From the NCBI GenBank assembly GCA_003136335.1, contig PLEA01000595.1:1-11535 (forward strand): a DNA stretch of 11,535 nucleotides, given 5' to 3'. The DNA comes from Acidobacteriaceae bacterium. GTDB lineage: Bacteria; Acidobacteriota; Terriglobia; Terriglobales; SbA1. The notes under the pieces were generated by a model. It saw only the letters and a program-made list of their open reading frames with translations. It was not told where the DNA came from and ran no database searches. How positions within the stretch are numbered: the first letter of the stretch is position 1; every line of letters begins with the position of its first letter. Positions 6,573 to 11,535 of this stretch are shown piece after piece. The position numbers and the translations under genes were made by a program.

Positions 6573-9377
6573 TTGAGAAACAAACTGACATCTTCTGTGA
6601 TAAGTCTGCTCGCTGTCATCGCCTCACTGATCGGCAACCCGATCGCCGCCGTGGCTCAGTCGCAAACGGCGCAGGTCCACAAGGCTCCAACAGCGAGTGT
6701 AAGCGTCGACATCCCGATTCCAGACATCCTTTACACGAAATTTGTGCTCAACAACGGTCTGACTGTGCTGGTGCATGAGGACCACAAGGCCCCGATTGTC
6801 GCCGTGAACACCTGGTATCACGTGGGCTCCAAGAACGAGAAGCAGGGCAAGACCGGCTTTGCCCATCTTTTCGAGCATCTGATGTTCAGCGGCAGCGATG
6901 ACTTCAATCACACTTATATCAACGCCATGGAACGGGTCGGTGCCACGAACATGAACGGTACCACCAACAACGATCGCACGAATTATTTTGAGAATGTGCC
7001 TACTTCCATGCTGGACTATGCCCTATTCGCGGAGAGCGATCGCATGGGACATTTGCTGGGCGTGCTCGACCAGAAAAAGCTCGACCTGCAGCGCGGCGTG
7101 GTGCAAAACGAAAAACGCCAGGATGAGAACCAGCCCTACGGCGTTACTGAAGAGCTGATCGTGGAGAACACGTACCCGGTCGGCCATCCTTACTCATGGA
7201 CGGTAATCGGTTCCATGAAAGACCTTGACGCGGCGTCCTTAAGCGACGTGCAGGAGTGGTTCAAAACCTACTATGGACCGAACAATGTCACGGTCGTGGT
7301 CGCCGGCGACGTCACGCCGGAAGTGGTGCGCGAAAAAGTGGAAAAGTATTATGGCGAGATTCCTGCTGGGCCGCCCATCGCCAAACAAGAAGTCTGGATC
7401 GCGAAGCGCACCGGCACGCACCGCGGCTGGGTGCAGGACCGTGTACCGCAGGCTCGTCTCTATCGCGTATGGAACGTGCCGGAATTCGGCTCGCCGGAAG
7501 AATCGTTGCTGGATTTGGCGGCGCAGGTGCTCGGCCAGGGCAAAACGTCGCGGCTCTACAAGCGCCTGGTATACAAAGATCAGATTGCAACCAGCGCGAC
7601 CTCGGATAATGACACGAACGAGATCGGCGGGCAGTTCGATTTCACGCTCACCGCGAATCCGGGCGGAGATCTGAGTAAAGTGGAAACGGCCGCGGAGGAA
7701 GAACTGCAAAACTTCCTCAAGAACGGCCCCAGCGCCGCCGAGCTGCAATTGGCCAAGACGCAGATTCTTGGCAGGTACGCACGCATCGTGGAACGGATTG
7801 GCGGCTTCGGCGGCAAAAGCGACCTGCTGGCGCGCTGCCAGACCTACACGGGCAATCCCGACTGTTATAAGGAATATCTCAAGGGAGTGAAGGCGGCTAC
7901 TCCCGCCGCGGTGAAGAAGGCTGCCGTTGACTGGCTCAGCGACGGCGACTACGTGCTGGAGGTGCATCCCTACCCGACTTCGTTCAAGACTGAAGCCAAA
8001 CTTGACCGGTCGAAAGAACCCACCACGGGCGACCCGATGTCGCTCAAGCTTCCTCCCTTGCAGAAATCCTCGCTCAGCAATGGGCTGAAGATCGTGCTGG
8101 CGGAGCGCCACACTGCCCCCGTGGTGAACTTCAGTCTGCTGGTCGACAGCGGATACTCTGCCGATCCCGCCAACGCAACCGGCACAGACAGTTTTGAGCA
8201 GCGCATGCTGGAAGAAGGAACCCCAACGCGCGATTCGCTCAAGATTGGCGAAGAACTGGAATCCCTCAGCGCCAACTTTAGTGCTGGCGCCAATCTCGAT
8301 TATTCGCTGGTCAACCTCAATACGCTCAAGAGCACGATGGACCAGTCGCTCGACATTTATGCGGATCTCATCCTGCATCCGGCGTTTCCGGAGAAAGAGT
8401 TCCAGCGCTTGCAGAAGGAACGCCTGGCCGGCATCAAGCGCGAAAAGGTGACGCCCCAGCCCATGGCGTTGCGGGTGGTTCCGACGCTGCTGTATGGCAA
8501 GGGACATCCCTACGCGGTGCCTTTCACCGGCACCGGCACCGAGGCCAGCGTGAGCAAGATGACCCGCGAGGATTTGGCCAAGTTTCACGATACCTGGTAC
8601 AAGCCGAACAACGCCACGCTGTTGGTGGTTGGTGACACCACACTGGCTGAAATCAAACCCAAGCTCGAACGGCTTTTTGCTTCCTGGAAGCCGGGCGACG
8701 TTCCCCAACGAACCGTGCCGCACGTGGGGGATCCAGAAAAGAACGTGGTTTATCTCATCGACCGACCAGGATCTGGACAGAGCATGATTTTAGGCGCGCA
8801 ACTGGCGCCTCCACAGAAGGATCCTGATGCCATCGCGCTGCAACTTGTGAACAGCATCTTTGGCGGAAACTTCAGTTCGCGAATCAACATGAACCTGCGG
8901 GAGGACAAGCATTGGTCCTACGGCGTACGCACCGTGTTGCCGCCTGTCCGCGGCCAGCGTCCTTATATCAGCATCTCCGCGGTGCAAACCGACAAGACCA
9001 AAGAATCCATGGTTGAATTGGTCAAGGAATACAAGAATGTCGTGGGCTCAAAACCGATCACGCCGGAAGAACTCAAGGATGAACAGGATAATGCTACCCT
9101 CGCGCTGCCCGGTACTTTTGAGACCGTCCAGCAACTCAGCGGCGCTTATGGCAACATCCTCGAGTTTGGCTTGCCGGAGGATTACTACAACACCTTCACT
9201 CAAAAAGCGCTGGCCGTAACGCCAGACAGCGCCAATGAAATCGCCAAGAAATACATCTTGCCCGACCACCTGGTGTGGGTGGTCGTAGGAGACATGAGCA
9301 AGGTCGAATCCGGCATCCGTGAGCTGAACCTGGGCGAGGTCCACAAGATCGACGCCGACGGCAACCCAGTGCAGTGA
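6573..9377 (+). CDS. exported M16 family zinc metallopeptidase (two-half, single chain)
   Basis: The product (934 aa) is a periplasmic or secreted pitrilysin/processing-peptidase-like enzyme (COG0612 type) that would cut small or unfolded polypeptides inside a clamshell of two halves. Seen: a signal peptide at 1-28 with a hydrophobic core (SVISLLAVIASLIG) and a likely cut after AAVA before QS. The N-terminal half has the inverted zinc motif H98-L-F-E101-H102 with E101 as catalytic base and E180 (VVQNEKRQ) as probable third ligand. A linker at about 470-490 leads to a second half that has lost the HxxEH motif but keeps the Arg/Tyr pair used for substrate binding (FSSR at 767-770, HWSYG at 780-784). 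C422 and C431 could pair. Fusing active and inactive halves in about 900 residues is common for bacterial M16 proteins. The gene is 258 bases from the transferase, probably its own unit, and has no evident tie to polysaccharide synthesis. The substrate is unknown. Confidence 0.94.
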   Translation: MRNKLTSSVISLLAVIASLIGNPIAAVAQSQTAQVHKAPTASVSVDIPIPDILYTKFVLNNGLTVLVHEDHKAPIVAVNTWYHVGSKNEKQGKTGFAHLFEHLMFSGSDDFNHTYINAMERVGATNMNGTTNNDRTNYFENVPTSMLDYALFAESDRMGHLLGVLDQKKLDLQRGVVQNEKRQDENQPYGVTEELIVENTYPVGHPYSWTVIGSMKDLDAASLSDVQEWFKTYYGPNNVTVVVAGDVTPEVVREKVEKYYGEIPAGPPIAKQEVWIAKRTGTHRGWVQDRVPQARLYRVWNVPEFGSPEESLLDLAAQVLGQGKTSRLYKRLVYKDQIATSATSDNDTNEIGGQFDFTLTANPGGDLSKVETAAEEELQNFLKNGPSAAELQLAKTQILGRYARIVERIGGFGGKSDLLARCQTYTGNPDCYKEYLKGVKAATPAAVKKAAVDWLSDGDYVLEVHPYPTSFKTEAKLDRSKEPTTGDPMSLKLPPLQKSSLSNGLKIVLAERHTAPVVNFSLLVDSGYSADPANATGTDSFEQRMLEEGTPTRDSLKIGEELESLSANFSAGANLDYSLVNLNTLKSTMDQSLDIYADLILHPAFPEKEFQRLQKERLAGIKREKVTPQPMALRVVPTLLYGKGHPYAVPFTGTGTEASVSKMTREDLAKFHDTWYKPNNATLLVVGDTTLAEIKPKLERLFASWKPGDVPQRTVPHVGDPEKNVVYLIDRPGSGQSMILGAQLAPPQKDPDAIALQLVNSIFGGNFSSRINMNLREDKHWSYGVRTVLPPVRGQRPYISISAVQTDKTKESMVELVKEYKNVVGSKPITPEELKDEQDNATLALPGTFETVQQLSGAYGNILEFGLPEDYYNTFTQKALAVTPDSANEIAKKYILPDHLVWVVVGDMSKVESGIRELNLGEVHKIDADGNPVQ

Positions 9378-9381
9378 TATG

Positions 9382-9414
9382 AATTGCCGGTGCTCGGGGA
9401 ACTGCCGGTCAATT
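9382..9414. terminator. imperfect hairpin between convergent genes
   Basis: AATTG-CCGG (9382-9390) pairs with CCGG-T-CAATT (9405-9414), nine base pairs with one bulged T at 9409 and a 14-base loop. It sits in the 31-base gap between the M16 peptidase stop (9375-9377) and the permease stop (9409-9411) and overlaps the latter. The position suits a bidirectional terminator, but there is no T-run on either side. Confidence 0.35.
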
Positions 9415-11535
9415 GCTGCGCAGAGCCGTCATCGGGTTGATGCGTGACGCTCGACGCGCGGGAATGTATCCCGCAACCAAGGCCACGGCACTCAGCAGCA
9501 GAATCATGCCGGCGAATGTCATGGGATCGGAAGGCTCGGTTCCGAAGAGCAGGGAGGCGATTCCCCTAGCGACTGCGAACGATGCCAGAATTCCCACTGC
9601 AATTCCGAGAAGCGCGAGGCGCAATGTCTTGGCGATGACGCCGACTTGCACTCGCGTCGCGGTCGCACCCAGGGCCATGCGGATGCCGATCTCTTGCGTC
9701 TGCTGAGTCACCGAGTAAGAGATCACTCCATAGATCCCAAGCGATGCCAGAACCAGGCCAAGCATCGCGAATGCCGCTACCAATAGGACGAAGAAGCGCC
9801 GCGGCGAGACCGCATGATCCACGATTTGCTGGATGGGACGAAATTCCGTGGCAGGCTGCCCGGGATTGATCGAACGCAGAGTGCTCATCACACTCGAAGC
9901 TAGCGCCTCCGGCGGAAGTTTAGTGCGCACGACCAACTCCGCTCCCTCGGGCTCGGACTGGGTCGCGGGCACGTAAACCTCGGGACTGGAAGCCTCCTCC
10001 ACGCTGCTCTCACGCACATCGGAGATGACTCCAATCACCCGAGTGTCTTTCTCTCCGATTCCCTCAGCCAAGCGCCCAACCGGATCTTCGCCCGGCCATT
10101 CCCGGCGAGCGGCGGCCTGATTGATGAGGATGACGTGTTCGCTGTCGTTGCTATCCTGCCAGCTGAAGTCGCGTCCCTGGCGCAGGTGCATGCCCATCGC
10201 ATCGAGGTAGCCCGGAGTCACGATGTAGACAAAGGCATCGGAATTTCTTTCCTTGGGATAAACCTTGCCCTTTGCGGTCAGATCCCAGCTGCGATTGCGA
10301 TCCAAGGGGAGCATGTCTGCGATGCCGGCCGATTCGATGCCAGGTATTGCACCAATGCGAGCTAGAAGGTCCTGCAAAACTGCCGCGCGGCGCGTCCGAT
10401 TGCCTCCGTCGTTGTAGTCGATCTTGAGGGCCGCGGCGTGGCTGGGTTTGAATCCTAGATCGACGTCGAGGACGCGGAGAAAGCTGCGCAGCAGCAGGCC
10501 GGAGCCGACCAGAAGTACGAAGGACAGCGCGACCTCCGAGATCACGAGGATAGCGCGCAGACGCTCATGTTTTCTTCCCTGACTCATGGCCGGCCCGGAG
10601 TCTTTGAGCGCTTCCTGCAGATTGTCCACCGAAATTCTGGATCCGGGAGCAAGGCCGAACAGAACTGTAGCTACGACCGCGATGAGTAGGGTCCAGACAA
10701 GCCCGCTCGAATCCACCCTCACGCTACTGAGCAATGGAAGCGCGATCGATCCCTGGTGGGCGAGGTACGATGTGGTGACAAAGGCGAAAAGCAGGCCAAA
10801 CAAGGCACCGATACTCGACAAGACCAGGCTCTCCACCAGCAACTGGCGAATCAGCCGTCCTCGTCCCGCGCCGAGCGCGGTGCGCATGGCAAATTCTTTG
10901 CTGCGCGCAGCGGCCCGAGCCAAGAGCAGATTGGAAAGGTTCACGCCGACGATGAGAAGAATAAGCCCTACTGCGCACCAAAGAACAATCAGAGACCGCC
11001 GCAGTTTGCCGCTGACATAGTCTTTTAGCCCGGCGATTTCTGTGGCAGCATCGGCCATCCACTCAGGATGCGTCGCGCTGAGGGGCCGGAAGAAAATGTT
11101 CGATTCGGCCTGCGCCTGCGCGGCGGTCACTCCAGGCTTGAGACGGCCAACCATCGACAGCATGTGTCCCCAATTCCGAAAGCCATCCATGATGGCCGGA
11201 ACAAAAATGTCCATCTTCGCCCCGGGCGCGAAAACGGCGCCGAAGTCGAACCGCTCCGGCAGCACGCCGACGACGGTAACCGAATCATTATTAAGCCGAA
11301 TCGCTTGGCCTATGATCGACGGATCCGCGCCGAACTGCCGCTGCCAAAATGGGTGGCTCAACAGAACCGCGGGCCTTCCGCCTTTCACGCACTCTTCGGG
11401 CGAAAAAAGTCGCCCGAGCACGGGTTGCACGCCCAGAGTTTGGAAGAAATTTGCTGCAACCCAGACGCTGGAAACAGGTTTCGGCTCGCCCCGACCCATT
11501 AGCTTGGTATCGGAGATGGAATAATAAGGCACGAA
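9409..11535 (-). CDS. ADOP/MacB-FtsX family permease, N-terminus outside window
   Basis: This is an ABC-type permease of the acidobacterial duplicated orphan permease kind: two MacB_PCD plus FtsX units in one chain and no ATPase gene visible nearby. The reading frame is open through the right edge, and the first visible residues already lie in the first periplasmic domain, so the first membrane segment and roughly the first hundred residues are missing; a GTG at 11532 is internal. Counting from that GTG: first periplasmic domain to about 175 (VAANFFQTLGVQPVLGRLF at 25-43), first FtsX unit with segments at about 180-203, 232-255 and 276-296 and the signature KEFAMRTALGAGRGRL (212-227), second unit starting with a segment at about 326-350, second periplasmic domain about 355-575, second FtsX unit at about 580-690 with QEIGIRMALGA (613-623), and the usual ending IPARRASRINPMTALR (690-705). 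Related proteins are thought to transmit ATP-driven shape changes across the membrane; the cargo here is unknown. Confidence 0.93.
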   Translation of the reverse strand, partial: FVPYYSISDTKLMGRGEPKPVSSVWVAANFFQTLGVQPVLGRLFSPEECVKGGRPAVLLSHPFWQRQFGADPSIIGQAIRLNNDSVTVVGVLPERFDFGAVFAPGAKMDIFVPAIMDGFRNWGHMLSMVGRLKPGVTAAQAQAESNIFFRPLSATHPEWMADAATEIAGLKDYVSGKLRRSLIVLWCAVGLILLIVGVNLSNLLLARAAARSKEFAMRTALGAGRGRLIRQLLVESLVLSSIGALFGLLFAFVTTSYLAHQGSIALPLLSSVRVDSSGLVWTLLIAVVATVLFGLAPGSRISVDNLQEALKDSGPAMSQGRKHERLRAILVISEVALSFVLLVGSGLLLRSFLRVLDVDLGFKPSHAAALKIDYNDGGNRTRRAAVLQDLLARIGAIPGIESAGIADMLPLDRNRSWDLTAKGKVYPKERNSDAFVYIVTPGYLDAMGMHLRQGRDFSWQDSNDSEHVILINQAAARREWPGEDPVGRLAEGIGEKDTRVIGVISDVRESSVEEASSPEVYVPATQSEPEGAELVVRTKLPPEALASSVMSTLRSINPGQPATEFRPIQQIVDHAVSPRRFFVLLVAAFAMLGLVLASLGIYGVISYSVTQQTQEIGIRMALGATATRVQVGVIAKTLRLALLGIAVGILASFAVARGIASLLFGTEPSDPMTFAGMILLLSAVALVAGYIPARRASRINPMTALRSN

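Noticed and set aside
7239..8723. Long minus-strand open frame (494 codons) opposite the M16 peptidase
   Set aside because: It lies wholly within a gene with clear M16 motifs on the plus strand. His- and Arg-rich, low-complexity translation is what the reverse of a GC-rich coding strand gives.

Overview
The window looks like a chromosomal segment of an Acidobacteriota (Terriglobia-like) bacterium carrying part of an exopolysaccharide/capsule locus followed by unrelated envelope genes. This rests on three things seen in the sequence: a long MacB/FtsX-type permease of the duplicated orphan-permease (ADOP) kind that is abundant in that phylum, a Wzz-like protein with a Gly/Leu/Ser-rich insert, and a PAP2 phosphatase fused to a Wzi outer-membrane protein. 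The taxonomic call is an inference by eye. No RNA gene, CRISPR array, insertion sequence or prophage gene was seen.

Layout. 1-166: tail region with one weak hairpin and no recognisable gene. 167-1435 (-): Wzz/GNVR chain-length regulator without a kinase domain. 1436-1672: divergent promoter region. 1673-4189 (+): secreted protein of 838 residues, an N-terminal PAP2 lipid-phosphatase domain joined to a C-terminal Wzi capsule-assembly beta-barrel. 4190-4919: a 730-base gap with two small GC-rich hairpins, a good sigma-70-like promoter and a doubtful membrane-protein frame that may be a frameshifted remnant. 4920-6314 (+): polyprenyl-phosphate sugar-1-phosphate transferase (WbaP/WcaJ type), the priming enzyme of the pathway. 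6573-9377 (+): exported M16 zinc peptidase with a TTG start. 9409-11535 (-): ADOP permease, convergent with the peptidase and cut by the right edge, so its N-terminus is missing.

How the genes fit together (inference from family roles). The transferase loads the first sugar onto undecaprenyl phosphate. A flippase and a Wzy polymerase, neither seen intact here, would flip and polymerise the repeat units, and the Wzz-like protein would set chain length. Polymerisation releases undecaprenyl pyrophosphate, which the PAP2 half of the fusion could dephosphorylate for recycling, while the Wzi half would hold the finished polymer at the outer membrane. The peptidase and the permease are probably not part of this pathway. 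The most interesting points are the PAP2-Wzi fusion with its altered catalytic motif, and the disturbed gap between it and the transferase.
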